Origin: CAZMGT01 sp964565895 | GTDB lineage: Bacteria; Armatimonadota; Zipacnadia; UBA1398; CAZMGT01 | Length of the DNA: 31,236 bases | Reading direction: 5' to 3' | Assembly (NCBI GenBank): GCA_964565895.1 | Contig: CAZMGT010000047.1 | Coordinates: 1 to 31,236 of the forward strand | In this document: piece after piece, positions 22,827-31,236 of the stretch | Numbering within the stretch: the stretch's first letter is position 1 | Layout of the letters: every line of letters starts with the position of its first letter | Translations under genes and position numbers: made by a program | The notes under the pieces: model-generated | The model's database searches: none | Told to the model about the DNA's origin: nothing | What the model saw: the letters and a program-made list of their open reading frames with translations, nothing else

Positions 22827-23891
22827 TTAGTCGGCCCGCTTGCGCACAAGCGAAAGCCGCAGGTCGCCGCGCAGGGCAGCGCCCGCGGCTTTTCCCTCTT
22901 CCTCCGGCCCCTGCGCCGCTTGCAGCTCGAGCTTAAGCTCCGCCCCGACAAGCTTCTTCGTCTGGACGTCTAACAACACGCTGCCCAAGACAAGCAGATG
23001 GCCGGAGAAAACCACCGCGGGAAGAGGCTTTTGCTCGTCGTTCTTCGCCGTGCCCACCACGGGGATCTGCTGCACGAGCTGGCTTAGGTTAAACTCGTTC
23101 AAGCAAAGCTGCACGCGGCCGGTAACCTTGGCGCACAGCCGGCCGTCAACGATGGCGAACGACTGCAGGCGAAAGATCATGTCCGTAGAGGCGCGCAGGC
23201 CGAGCTCCGGCTCCTCCAGCGGCCAGCTAACGCGCCAGCCTTGAAAGAGCTTTACCGGGTCCTGCGGGAAAAGCTCGGGCAGCGACTCGAGCAGCTTGTT
23301 TATCCCCGCGAACGGATCTTGCCCCTCGCCCGAAAGCAAGGCGAGGATCCCCGCGGCGGCCAGGTTGGCCAGCCGCCCGCGCGGGCTAATGCGCAAGACA
23401 ACCGCCTCTTGCCCGAAGAACATCTTGCCGATGGGCAGCGCGGCGAGCGCACCGCGCTTGCTGTCGAACAGCACCTTCTTGTCCACGGTGGCCAAAATGT
23501 GCTCCGTGTCGCCGGCGACGTTGAGCTCGTGCCCCAGCGCCCTCGCCTTGAGCTTTACGGACTGCAAAATCGCGCTAACGCAGGCCAGGTCTTTTTCCTC
23601 GCACGGCTTTGGCTTAAGCGTAACAACCGCGCTCAGCGCGACACGCGCCCCTTCGGCGAGCTCTGGGGGCACGCCGGTCGGCAGCCCCTGCGGAGCGATC
23701 ACGGTGAGCGTCCCCTCAAGGCTCACCTCAAAGTCCAGCGGCTCCTCCCAGGCCAGGCGCAGCGTCTGCGGCCCGGGGTTTAAGATCAGCTCGCGCGCGC
23801 TCGGTCGCGCCTCGTCGGCCGCCACGCCCCCAAGCGGAACAAGCACCAAGAAGATAACGCAAACCGCCAACACTCGGCGCGCGCTAACCAT
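22827..23891 (-). CDS. Secreted protein of unknown function
   Basis: 354 residues; ATG with GGGGAGGT about 7 nt upstream. Residues 1-25 form a signal peptide (hydrophobic AVCVIFLVLVPLGG, then AADE cleavage-like site) with no lipobox, so the protein is exported. The mature chain is beta-rich: LRLAWEEPLDFEVSLEGTL, a conserved Cys pair (PKPCEEKDLACV) and repeated strand-turn patterns, with two Cys (GRLCAKV, VQLCLNE) farther on. The opening is reminiscent of exported proteins whose N-terminal half forms a two-sheet sandwich; I cannot name a family. It follows the M16 peptidase stop by 40 bp on the same strand, so the two are probably co-transcribed, and it could be a partner or a substrate-handling protein of the peptidase. 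This is inference only. Confidence 0.6.
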   Translation of the reverse strand: MVSARRVLAVCVIFLVLVPLGGVAADEARPSARELILNPGPQTLRLAWEEPLDFEVSLEGTLTVIAPQGLPTGVPPELAEGARVALSAVVTLKPKPCEEKDLACVSAILQSVKLKARALGHELNVAGDTEHILATVDKKVLFDSKRGALAALPIGKMFFGQEAVVLRISPRGRLANLAAAGILALLSGEGQDPFAGINKLLESLPELFPQDPVKLFQGWRVSWPLEEPELGLRASTDMIFRLQSFAIVDGRLCAKVTGRVQLCLNEFNLSQLVQQIPVVGTAKNDEQKPLPAVVFSGHLLVLGSVLLDVQTKKLVGAELKLELQAAQGPEEEGKAAGAALRGDLRLSLVRKRAD

Positions 23892-23931
23892 ATGATTAAC
23901 CTCCCCATGCCGCCTGCCGGCCTGCCGTGCG

Positions 23932-26547
23932 CTACCTTCGCTGAGGCGGCGTGAGAATCACTGTCGCGCGGCGCTTGGGGTCGAGGTACTTCCGCGCCGC
24001 TTGGCGCACGTCTTCCGCTGTTACTTTGCCCACCTTCTGCGCATATTCCTCCGCTGCCCGCCAGCCCAGGCCGTAAAGCTCGTCGAAAAGATACTCCTGC
24101 GCCTGGGCCAAATTCGTCTGCTGGGCCAGGGCGTGGGCGGAAATGCACATCCGCTTGCCACGCTCAAGCTCTTTCTCGGGCACGAGCTCGCGCCGCACGC
24201 GCTCTAGCTCCTCGTTAATGACGCCGAGCACGCGCTCCACGTTCTCCGGCGCGCAGGCGGCGTAGATGGCGAAGTAGCCCGTGTCCGGGCCTCGCACGGA
24301 AAACGCATGCACCACGTAAACAAGCTTGCTTTGGCGCAGCCGCCGATGGAGCCGGCCCCCGGGCAGGCCCACGCCGGAGAGCACGGCGTCGAGAACGTCC
24401 ACGGCATAGCGGTCCTCGGCGCTCACTGGCCCGCACACGCTGCCCATAAAGACCACCGCCTGCGCGCCGGGCCAGGTGGCCTTGCGTAAGACGGGCGCCG
24501 TGCGCTCGGGCTCGCGGGGAACCTCCGGCGCCTGGCGCGGCCCCTGGGCCAGGCCGCCCAGCGCGCGCTTTACCGCGGCAACGGCGCGCTCGTGCGCGAT
24601 ATCGCCAAACACTGCGACAACCAAGCCCGTAGCAGAAAATGTGCGCCGGTAAAGGGCAACGAGTTGCTCTCGGGTAATCGCGCGGACGCTTTTCTCGCTC
24701 CCCAGGGGGCTAAGGCGATAGGGGTGCGCGGAATATAGGGCGGCGCGCAGCAGATCGTGGCCGTAGCTTTCCCAGTCGTCGCGCGCCCGAGCAATAGCGG
24801 CAAGCTGGTCGCGCCGGGCAAGCTCAAGCTCCTCCTCGGGAAACGTGGCGTTGGCCAGGCAGTCGGCAAAAATGGCAAGCCCATGCTCAAAATCCTCGGC
24901 GAGCAGCGACATCTCCAGCCCGCAACTGTTGTTGCCCGAAAAGCCGCGCAGCGTCCCGCCCAGGCGCTCGATCTCCTCGGCGATCTCCTGCGCCGTGCGC
25001 GTCGCCGTGCCCCGGGTGAGCATCTCGCTCATCAGGCGGAAGATGCCGCTGTTCTCCTCCGTTTCATAGCGCACGCCGCCTAGCGCCGCGGCAACCACGG
25101 AGACAGTGGGGCATCCGGGGTTGCGCTTTGTCAAAAGAACTATGCCATTGTCAAGTATCGTGCGCCGTACGCCCGCGGCGCGCTTGCCCGCCTGCCCGCG
25201 GAGGGAAAGGCCCGTGTTTACCGCGCCGGAAAAGCCCTGCGGCACGACGGCGGCAATGGTGCAGTTGCTCCGGCGGAGGTAGGTTTGCGCGGCGCGCATT
25301 ACCTGCTCCGCGCTAACCTTGCGGATCTCGCGCACATAGCGCTCGGAAAAGCGAAAGTCGCCCGCGCTCAGCTCATCCAGGCCAAGCTGCGCCGCGCGGC
25401 CCTCGACGGACTCTTGGGCCAGGGCGAACTGGGCGACGATTTGCCGCTTTGCCCTGGCCAGCTCCTCGGCGCTAGGCGGCTTGCGCTTGAGCTTTTCGAT
25501 CTCGCGAAATATGGCGCGCTCCGCGGCAGCGTGGTTTTCCGGGTCGAGCACGAAATACACGCCAAACACCCCGCCGTCGTAGCCCGGGGTATAGGAATAG
25601 GCCTCGATAGCGTGCACTAGGCGCAGCTCGTCGTGCAGCCTGCGGTAGAGCCTGCTCGACCGGCCCCCGCCGAGCACATTAGCCAAAACATCGAGCGCGA
25701 ACAGGTCCGGATGCGTCAGGGGCACGGTGTGAAAGCCAAGCGCGGCATACTCCACGTTCACCTCTTTGCGCACGGTTGCCCGGCGCAGGCGCGTTTGCGC
25801 GGGCTCTTTAGGGACGATGCTCGCCTCGGGCGCCCCGGCGGGCCAGCTTTCGAACGCCCGGGCGATCTTCTCCAGCGCCTGCTCGCCGTCGAAGTCGCCC
25901 GCGGCGACGAAGATTACGTTCTGCGGAACATAGCGCGCGCGGTAATACTGCACGAGATCCTCGCGCTTAAGCCCGCGAAACTTCTCCTCGTAGCCGATGA
26001 TCGGCACGCGCGCGGGGTGCACGCGAAACATCGTTTCGTAAAGCAAGTTCTGCAGCACGCGCTGCGGGTCGTCATAGCCCATGTTAAACTCGTTTAAGAT
26101 CACCCCGCGCTGCGCCTCCACGGCGTCTGCGGGAAACGTGGGATGCATTAGGTAGTCGGCGAGGACATCTAGCGCTTGGTCGAAATATTCCCGCGCCGCG
26201 GTGATGTAGTAGCACGTGTGGTCGCGCGTGGTGTAGGCGTTTGAGGCGTTGCCGATCGCTTCCACGATCGTCTCGATCTGCGCCCCGCTGCGCTTGGTCG
26301 TGCCCTCGTCGAGGGTGTGCTCTACAAAGTGCGAGATGCCACAGCCCAGCCACTTGCCCTCGTGAATGCTCCCCGTTCTAACATAGGCCCTAAGGGCGAC
26401 GACGGGGGCGCGGTGGTCCTCGGCGACGATGACCGTAAGCCCGTTGGCAAGCACCGCCCGCTGGGGCGGCGGATTTTGGCCAAGGCAAACCTGCGCCGCG
26501 CAAAAGAGCAGCGCCACGCCGGCAACTTTCGCCCCAAACCTCGCCAT
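23932..26547 (-). CDS. M16 family zinc metallopeptidase (two-domain, PqqL/pitrilysin-like)
   Basis: 871 residues from ATG at 26547 (GGGGGAG 9 nt upstream). Residues 1-23 are a signal peptide (LLFCAAQVCLGQ). The active half holds HFVEH at 73-77 with E153 exactly 76 residues after H77 (LNEFNMGYDD), the HxxEH-x(76)-E zinc site of M16. The second half (from about 425) repeats the M16 fold, but the site corresponding to HxxEH reads GIFRLMSEML and lacks both histidines, so only the first half would be catalytic; the second serves as a clamp, as in PqqL/M16B pairs joined in one chain. It would degrade exported peptides in the periplasm or outside. It is divergent from the lipoprotein gene and leads to the secreted-protein gene by 40 bp. 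Length agrees with two M16 units. Confidence 0.93.
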   Translation of the reverse strand: MARFGAKVAGVALLFCAAQVCLGQNPPPQRAVLANGLTVIVAEDHRAPVVALRAYVRTGSIHEGKWLGCGISHFVEHTLDEGTTKRSGAQIETIVEAIGNASNAYTTRDHTCYYITAAREYFDQALDVLADYLMHPTFPADAVEAQRGVILNEFNMGYDDPQRVLQNLLYETMFRVHPARVPIIGYEEKFRGLKREDLVQYYRARYVPQNVIFVAAGDFDGEQALEKIARAFESWPAGAPEASIVPKEPAQTRLRRATVRKEVNVEYAALGFHTVPLTHPDLFALDVLANVLGGGRSSRLYRRLHDELRLVHAIEAYSYTPGYDGGVFGVYFVLDPENHAAAERAIFREIEKLKRKPPSAEELARAKRQIVAQFALAQESVEGRAAQLGLDELSAGDFRFSERYVREIRKVSAEQVMRAAQTYLRRSNCTIAAVVPQGFSGAVNTGLSLRGQAGKRAAGVRRTILDNGIVLLTKRNPGCPTVSVVAAALGGVRYETEENSGIFRLMSEMLTRGTATRTAQEIAEEIERLGGTLRGFSGNNSCGLEMSLLAEDFEHGLAIFADCLANATFPEEELELARRDQLAAIARARDDWESYGHDLLRAALYSAHPYRLSPLGSEKSVRAITREQLVALYRRTFSATGLVVAVFGDIAHERAVAAVKRALGGLAQGPRQAPEVPREPERTAPVLRKATWPGAQAVVFMGSVCGPVSAEDRYAVDVLDAVLSGVGLPGGRLHRRLRQSKLVYVVHAFSVRGPDTGYFAIYAACAPENVERVLGVINEELERVRRELVPEKELERGKRMCISAHALAQQTNLAQAQEYLFDELYGLGWRAAEEYAQKVGKVTAEDVRQAARKYLDPKRRATVILTPPQRR

Positions 26548-26711
26548 AGCCAAGCACTCCCCCTGTCTTGCCTTGGGCAAGGCGTTCGCAAAGTGCGCCG
26601 CGCCGTCCTGCGCGCGCTGTGCTGAAAAACGGCTCTCGGCCCCGCGTAGGGGATCATGGCGCAGCGGCGAAGATAACAATAGCGCAGAGCGCTCGCGGGA
26701 GGTGGCCCGCA

Positions 26712-28970
26712 GTGAGAAATTTCCGCGCCTTCGCTTTCGCCCTGGCCCTTGGGCTGTGCTTGTGCCTTCTCTGGGGTTGCTCGAGCAGCACGAGCGAGAG
26801 CACCGCGGGGCCGCTGGAAACGGAAACGCGCGTAGACATTACCCTGAGCAACGACGCCGGCCAGCCCGTGGAGAACTTCCCCATGGGCGGGGCGGTGTTC
26901 GCCGCGGTAAAGGGCCTTGCCGCGCGCAAGCCCTACGATGTGCTCATCATCGCCGCCGAGGGCGCCGACACGCCGTTGGCTGGGGGAACGTTTACCTCCG
27001 ATGGCAGCGGTGTCATTCCCCCGACGCTCCTCGCGCGCGACGTGGGCACGACAGACAAGCTGGGCAAGGGCGACTATGCCGTCGTCGTGCGCGACAGCGA
27101 GGGGACGGAGCTCGCCCGTGTGCCGTTTAGCATCGTGGACAACGAGGACCCCACCTGCTACGCGTGCACCGCGGAGGGCCAGCGCCGCGTGACGTTTGCC
27201 CAAGACGAGGACGCCGTTTGGGTTTGCCTGGAGAACCTTCAGCCCAACGCCGAGGGCGAGGTCTACGTCCTCCCCGCGCGGGCGAGCTACGAGGCTGGGG
27301 CGAAGCTCGAGGGCGCGCTTGCCGTGAAATATTTCCAGGCCGACGACAACGGCCAAGCATTGGTTGAGGTCTGGCCCGCGGCAACCAAGCCCGGCGCGTT
27401 CGACCTTGTCGTTGACCTAAACAACAACGCGCAGTGGGACCCGGAGAGCGATATCCTCAACGGCTATACCCTTGCCGCGTTCTGCGTGCAGAAGAAGCCC
27501 CTCGTGCCCGAAGAGAGAGACCTGGTCGTGGACCTCGCCGGCGGGGCGAAAATTGCCGAGGAAGGGCCGGCAAGCGAGCTAGGCTCGGACGAGAGCCTGT
27601 TCGTGCGCGCCTATCCTGAGCTTGCCGGCGCCCAGCCCCTTGCCTCGGCGAAAATCTACGTCGTCCCCCACCAGAGCAAGTGGGACGATGGCGCGCCGCT
27701 GCTCGACCGCTCCAAGGCTGTGGAGCGGCTCATCGCCGCCCAAGGGGCAATCGAGCGCACGCTCGTTTGGCCCGAGCCTATCCTCCCCGGCGCCTATGAC
27801 ATCGTCGTAGACGCAAACGAAGACGGCCGCTATACGCGCGGCGTAGATTATCTGGACAACGTCGGCTCGCCCACGGGCAAGGGCGAGGAGGAGGCGGGCA
27901 TCGTCGTCGTCGCAAAGAGCAACCTCGTCTCCCTGTTCGGCAAGGTAACGGACAGCGAGGGCAAGCCCATCGCGGGGGCCACCGTCTCCTGCGAGGACGC
28001 CGCGGACAGCCCACAAATCACCGACGAACAGGGGCGGTATGAGTTTAAGCAGGTGCTTCCTCTGCCGATCACCGTGGTGGCTACCGCGGCGGGCTATGCG
28101 CGGGGCGAGATTGAGGTTACCGTAGAGTATTCCAAAAAGCCCGTTGAGCTGCGCGATCTCGTCCTCGCCCCCGCGGAGGGCCTGGGCTCGCCCTACTTCC
28201 CCATCGCCGCGGGCAACGAATGGACCTACTCCGGCAAGCGCAGCTATAGCACAGCCCTCTCCGGCGAAAAGGCCGCGGAGAAGTATGAGGAGGAGCTGCT
28301 CGTTGTGCGCAGCGTGGGCGACCCGGACGAGCAAAAGCTTGCCGGAGTTACCCTTTGGCCGATAAGCGAAAAGGAGACGGCGTTCGTGCGCGCCCCCACT
28401 CCCGAGGAGACGGGCGAGCAGGTGCGCGAGCGCTGCGACTACCTCGAGGTAAGCGCGGAGAATATTTTGCTCCACGATCTCGCCGCGAAAAGCACCGCTA
28501 CTTTCCTCCCCCTAACGCTCGCTCCGGACAGCTCGTGGAGCGACGGTCGCCTGCGCGTAGGAGACTATCTGTTTACCGTCGAGGGCAAGGTCACGGGCAC
28601 GGCGTCGCTTGAGGTTGGCGCGGGTAAGTTCGCTGAGGCGCTTGTGCTTGAGCTTACGCCGACGGCCATGGGCGGGCCGAAGCTCAGCAGCTCTTCGGTT
28701 AGCGGGACGATAAAGCTCTGGCTGGCGCAAGGCGTGGGCGAAGTGCGGCGCGAGGTGGACATTTCCGCGGATGTAACGGAGAAAGACCCCGAGTCCGGGC
28801 AAAGCGTTGGCGCGACGTTTACGTTGAACGAGACGCTGGAGCTGGTGGGTTATCAGATCGGCAATGAGCAGCCGGCAGAGCAAGAGCAAGCCGGGCCGGA
28901 GGAAGCTGCCCAGGAGCCCGGCGAACAGCCCGCCCGCTCCGGCGGCGAGGCCGAGGAAGAGGCAGGCTAG
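26712..28970 (+). CDS. Large lipoprotein with carboxypeptidase-regulatory-like domain
   Basis: 752 residues from GTG at 26712 with GGGAGGTGG 7-8 nt upstream; the frame is open upstream but without a signal peptide. A hydrophobic stretch ends in LLWGC, giving lipidation Cys23, then a Ser/Thr-rich stretch. Two repeats of a beta domain with a VDLNNNAQWDPESDILNG or VDANEDGRYTRGVDYLDN segment occur near 235-255 and 355-375, resembling calcium-binding-type loops with D/N at alternating sites. FGKVTDSEGKPIAGATVSC starts a CarboxypepD_reg-like domain (about 410-490). A C-terminal domain (about 495-715) is beta-rich, and the last ~35 residues are low-complexity Glu/Ala/Gln/Pro. It would be an outer surface or periplasmic protein; no enzymatic motif is seen. 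Its end overlaps the methyltransferase start by 107 bp in another frame. Confidence 0.85.
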   Translation: MRNFRAFAFALALGLCLCLLWGCSSSTSESTAGPLETETRVDITLSNDAGQPVENFPMGGAVFAAVKGLAARKPYDVLIIAAEGADTPLAGGTFTSDGSGVIPPTLLARDVGTTDKLGKGDYAVVVRDSEGTELARVPFSIVDNEDPTCYACTAEGQRRVTFAQDEDAVWVCLENLQPNAEGEVYVLPARASYEAGAKLEGALAVKYFQADDNGQALVEVWPAATKPGAFDLVVDLNNNAQWDPESDILNGYTLAAFCVQKKPLVPEERDLVVDLAGGAKIAEEGPASELGSDESLFVRAYPELAGAQPLASAKIYVVPHQSKWDDGAPLLDRSKAVERLIAAQGAIERTLVWPEPILPGAYDIVVDANEDGRYTRGVDYLDNVGSPTGKGEEEAGIVVVAKSNLVSLFGKVTDSEGKPIAGATVSCEDAADSPQITDEQGRYEFKQVLPLPITVVATAAGYARGEIEVTVEYSKKPVELRDLVLAPAEGLGSPYFPIAAGNEWTYSGKRSYSTALSGEKAAEKYEEELLVVRSVGDPDEQKLAGVTLWPISEKETAFVRAPTPEETGEQVRERCDYLEVSAENILLHDLAAKSTATFLPLTLAPDSSWSDGRLRVGDYLFTVEGKVTGTASLEVGAGKFAEALVLELTPTAMGGPKLSSSSVSGTIKLWLAQGVGEVRREVDISADVTEKDPESGQSVGATFTLNETLELVGYQIGNEQPAEQEQAGPEEAAQEPGEQPARSGGEAEEEAG

Positions 28971-30717
28971 CGCCAACACCCGCTCTCTGCAACGCGCGCC
29001 CAAAAGCCGGGCGGTTTGCCTGGCCGAAACCGAAAGGACGCTCGTCGCCCAGCTCGAGCGGCACCTCGCTGGCGCCGCGGGACAAGGCGCGGCCGAGGCG
29101 CGCCAGTTGCTTGCTTCGCTTGCCCAAACGCACGAGCAGCTACTCGGCGAGCAGCAAACCGCGCGCCGCAACGGGCCAAACGGGGCAAGGGCGCACGAGC
29201 GGTCCTCACGCAGGGAGCGAGGAGCGTTCTACACCCCGCGCGAAATTGCCGCGCCGCTCGTCGCCGCAGCGCTCGACGCGCTGGAGCCGCTGCGCCTTGC
29301 CCACCCGCCGGCGATTTTGGACCCCGCGGCAGGTGGCGGGGTGTTCCTCGCCGCGGCGCTCGAGGAACTCTATCGTCGGCTTGCCCCCCGCTCGCGAACG
29401 ACCGCGGGAGCGCTTGTCGCGCGCCTCGTCCGGCGCTGTCTATATGGGGTAGACATTGACCCCGTCGCGGTAAAAATGGCCCGCGCCTCGGTGTGCCTTA
29501 CCGCGGCGGAGCTTGCTCAGCAGGCTGGTGAGGCGATCGATTTGCCCGCCCTGTGGCGCGCCACAGCGCGGCGCATCGTATGCGCCGACGCCCTGGCCGG
29601 AGGGGCCGAGCTCAGCCGTTTCCCCCTCCGCCGCACGAGGCCGTTCGACGTCGTCCTGGGCAACCCGCCGTTTGTCAGCTTTTCCGGGCGAGAGGGACAG
29701 CGCATCGCGCCGGAGGAGCGCCAGCGGCTGCGCAGTATGTTCTCCCTCGCGCGGGGCTGGCCCAGCCTGGCCTCGCTGTTTGTCGAGCTGGCCCACGGCG
29801 TGCTGCGCGAGGGCGGGGCGCTGGGGTTTGTTGTTCCCGCGGCAATGTTTCACTTGCCCAGCTATGAGCCCGTCCGTCGGTTTTTGCTTGAGAATTTTAA
29901 CCTAAAGCGCGTCGCGGCTGTCGAGGATGCGGCGTTTCCCGCGGTAACGGCGACCACGGGCGCGCTGCTCGCGACCAAGGGTCGGGGCGCGGAAAACGGC
30001 CTGTGCACCGTCCTCGGCGCGCAGGTGTCGCAGGAGAGTATTGCCCGGCGGCCGTTTTGCGCGTTTTGGGTGCGCAAGCACGAGGAGCAGTGGCAACGGG
30101 TTGAGGGCGACCCGCGCTTTGTCCCCCTGGGGGCGATCGCCGAGGTGCGCGACTGGGGCGTGCACACGGGAAACGTGCGCGCGAAAATGCTTAGGCCGCC
30201 AAGCGAGAAGCACTTGCCCCCTGTGCTGCGCGGGCGCGACGTGCGGGCGTTTGTCATAGGGCGGCCGGAGCTGCGGCTTAACCCAAGCCCCAGGCTCGGC
30301 CCGCGCGAATACTGCTCCGTCCGCCCCGCGGAGGTCTATCGCAGGCCGAAGGTCCTCGTCCGCCAAACGGCAAATCGCCCCATCGCCGCCGTAGACGAGC
30401 AGGGGCATTACTTTTTAAACAGCCTGCTCGCCATCTACCCTTTGTGCGACGCCCACGCGCTGTGCGCCCTGCTCAACTCGGAGTACGTCTGCGCCTATTA
30501 CCGCGACACGTTCGCCGATGGCGCGCAGCGAACGTTCCCCCAAGTAAAGGCGGCCTACCTTAAGCTCCTCCCCGTGCCCGCGGCCCTGCTCGATGCCGAA
30601 GACGAGCGCGTGCGGCGCCTTGCCGCCCTTGCTCGCGCCCAGGCAAGGGCGCCCTGCTCCGAGCGCCTCGGGGAGATCGAGGCCCTTGTTCGCGCCCTCT
30701 ATGCAGCGGCTGACTAA
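28864..30717 (+). CDS. N6-adenine DNA methyltransferase, Eco57I/TaqI-like
   Basis: 617 residues from ATG at 28864, which lies inside the end of the lipoprotein gene; a TTG at 29107 is an alternative that would avoid most of the overlap. The N-terminal ~50 residues are Lys/Arg/Ser/Pro-rich and may not be translated. The methyltransferase core has RGAFYTPREIA, DPAAGGGVFL (motif I, from D153), YGVDIDPVAVKMAR, and NPPF at 267-270 (motif IV, catalytic), followed by a C-terminal TaqI-like recognition domain with NSLLAIYPL and LNSEYVCAYY. It methylates adenine N6 in DNA using SAM. No nuclease motif or restriction gene is seen nearby, so it is a solitary methyltransferase or the methylase part of a wider system outside the window. 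Confidence 0.88.
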   Translation: MSSRQSKSKPGRRKLPRSPANSPPAPAARPRKRQASANTRSLQRAPKSRAVCLAETERTLVAQLERHLAGAAGQGAAEARQLLASLAQTHEQLLGEQQTARRNGPNGARAHERSSRRERGAFYTPREIAAPLVAAALDALEPLRLAHPPAILDPAAGGGVFLAAALEELYRRLAPRSRTTAGALVARLVRRCLYGVDIDPVAVKMARASVCLTAAELAQQAGEAIDLPALWRATARRIVCADALAGGAELSRFPLRRTRPFDVVLGNPPFVSFSGREGQRIAPEERQRLRSMFSLARGWPSLASLFVELAHGVLREGGALGFVVPAAMFHLPSYEPVRRFLLENFNLKRVAAVEDAAFPAVTATTGALLATKGRGAENGLCTVLGAQVSQESIARRPFCAFWVRKHEEQWQRVEGDPRFVPLGAIAEVRDWGVHTGNVRAKMLRPPSEKHLPPVLRGRDVRAFVIGRPELRLNPSPRLGPREYCSVRPAEVYRRPKVLVRQTANRPIAAVDEQGHYFLNSLLAIYPLCDAHALCALLNSEYVCAYYRDTFADGAQRTFPQVKAAYLKLLPVPAALLDAEDERVRRLAALARAQARAPCSERLGEIEALVRALYAAAD

Positions 30718-30837
30718 CAGGCAAAGGTATTTTGCGCTACGCCGGAGAAGCACGTAGTGCGTCGCCGCCGTTTGCATTCATCCTTTGGCTAGGTGTCGTC
30801 CAACCATTGGCCCTCACCGCGGAGGAGGGAGGCAGTG

Positions 30838-31236
30838 ATGACGCCCTATTTGCCGCTTGTCGCTTGTTTTGCGCTTGTCGCCGCAGGGGCGCAAGCCCTG
30901 GCCATCGAGGACTATGTGCAGTGGCTCAAAGAGAGAGTGCCCTATTACCAGGTAATGACCGGGCGCTTTGCCCCGATGTACGAGCCTCTCGCCCGCCAGA
31001 TGGTTTTAGACTATGGGTTGGACGAGGGAGTGGCCATTGACGTTGGCGGAAGCTGCGGGGCGTTTGCCATGGAGCTGGCCAAAAAAACCCACATGACCGT
31101 CTACAACCTGGACATCGACTCCTATGCCATTCGCCTCTGCGGCTACCTTGTCGACGAAGCGGGGCTTACTGGCCGGGTCATTCCCATCGAGGGCGACGCG
31201 CAAAACATGCCGTTTAAGGACAACTTCGCGGACTTC
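30838..31236 (+). CDS. SAM-dependent methyltransferase-like protein with signal peptide (cut by window end)
   Basis: ATG at 30838 with GGAGGAGGGAGG about 6 nt upstream opens a frame to the window end (133 residues seen). Residues 1-21 look like a signal peptide or anchor (LPLVACFALVAAGAQALA). The following chain has VAIDVGGSCGAFAMELA, the glycine-rich motif I of class I methyltransferases, then VYNLDIDSYAIRLC (acidic end of the second strand), and IPIEGDAQNMPFKDN (motif with the adenine-contacting Asp), which fits the ubiquinone/menaquinone-methylase group. A signal sequence on such a fold is uncommon, as SAM is not expected outside the cytoplasm; the stretch might be a membrane anchor with the enzyme inside, or the start could lie farther in. 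It is 120 bp downstream of the DNA methyltransferase. Confidence 0.75.
   Translation, partial: MTPYLPLVACFALVAAGAQALAIEDYVQWLKERVPYYQVMTGRFAPMYEPLARQMVLDYGLDEGVAIDVGGSCGAFAMELAKKTHMTVYNLDIDSYAIRLCGYLVDEAGLTGRVIPIEGDAQNMPFKDNFADF

Overview
This is a high-GC bacterial segment of about 31 kb holding 22 well-supported protein genes, one tRNA-Gln and one likely structured RNA. It has no phage genes, insertion sequences, rRNA or CRISPR array. The gene content (several xylose-isomerase-like TIM-barrel proteins, Gfo/Idh/MocA, creatininase-like, URO-D-like, enolase-superfamily and GH4 enzymes, exported polysaccharide-lyase-like and lipoprotein products, many Shine-Dalgarno-led GTG/TTG starts) suits an uncultured saccharolytic bacterium of the Planctomycetota / Sumerlaeota / Hydrogenedentota / Armatimonadota kind. 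That placement is inference from gene families only.

Layout. 1-273: tail of a YfcE-type phosphodiesterase. 4948-352 (minus): a three-gene operon of creatininase-like hydrolase, GH4 NAD-dependent glycosidase and a secreted lyase-like protein with a C-terminal carbohydrate-binding-like domain. 5052-5689: a small membrane protein and a small protein resembling the N-terminal part of PilB/GspE ATPases. 6507-5686 (minus) and 6688-8073 (plus): a TIM-barrel isomerase divergent from an enolase-superfamily dehydratase, with a perfect 18-bp palindrome between them. 8432-10483: a soluble hybrid histidine kinase. 11285-10500 (minus): a second isomerase. 11530-11603: tRNA-Gln(CUG) with a clear promoter. 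11680-12729: a URO-D family protein that appears to start at CTG. 16880-12726 (minus): an operon of an isomerase, an ECF transporter polypeptide fusing a membrane substrate-binding-like domain to both ATPases, and EcfT. 17039-20327: a stand-alone pyruvate-kinase-C-terminal-like protein, an acyl-CoA-synthetase-like ligase and a Gfo/Idh/MocA oxidoreductase. 20574-20872: a strong promoter followed by consecutive hairpins, probably a structured RNA or leader, ahead of a small lipoprotein. 21493-22638: a rhamnose-isomerase-like enzyme with an intrinsic terminator. 26547-22827 (minus): a two-domain M16 peptidase and a secreted protein. 26712-30717: a large lipoprotein overlapping an N6-adenine DNA methyltransferase. 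30838-end: a methyltransferase-like protein with a signal peptide, cut by the window edge.

How it fits together (inference): polymers would be cut outside the cell by the secreted lyase-like protein, and oligosaccharides or sugar acids opened inside by GH4, dehydrated by the enolase-superfamily enzyme, and isomerised or oxidised by the TIM-barrel and Gfo/Idh/MocA proteins. The ECF transporter imports an unknown micronutrient. No substrate can be fixed from sequence alone. The most unusual items are the RNA-like locus at 20.6-20.8 kb, the CTG-start URO-D gene and the S-A-A fused ECF transporter.
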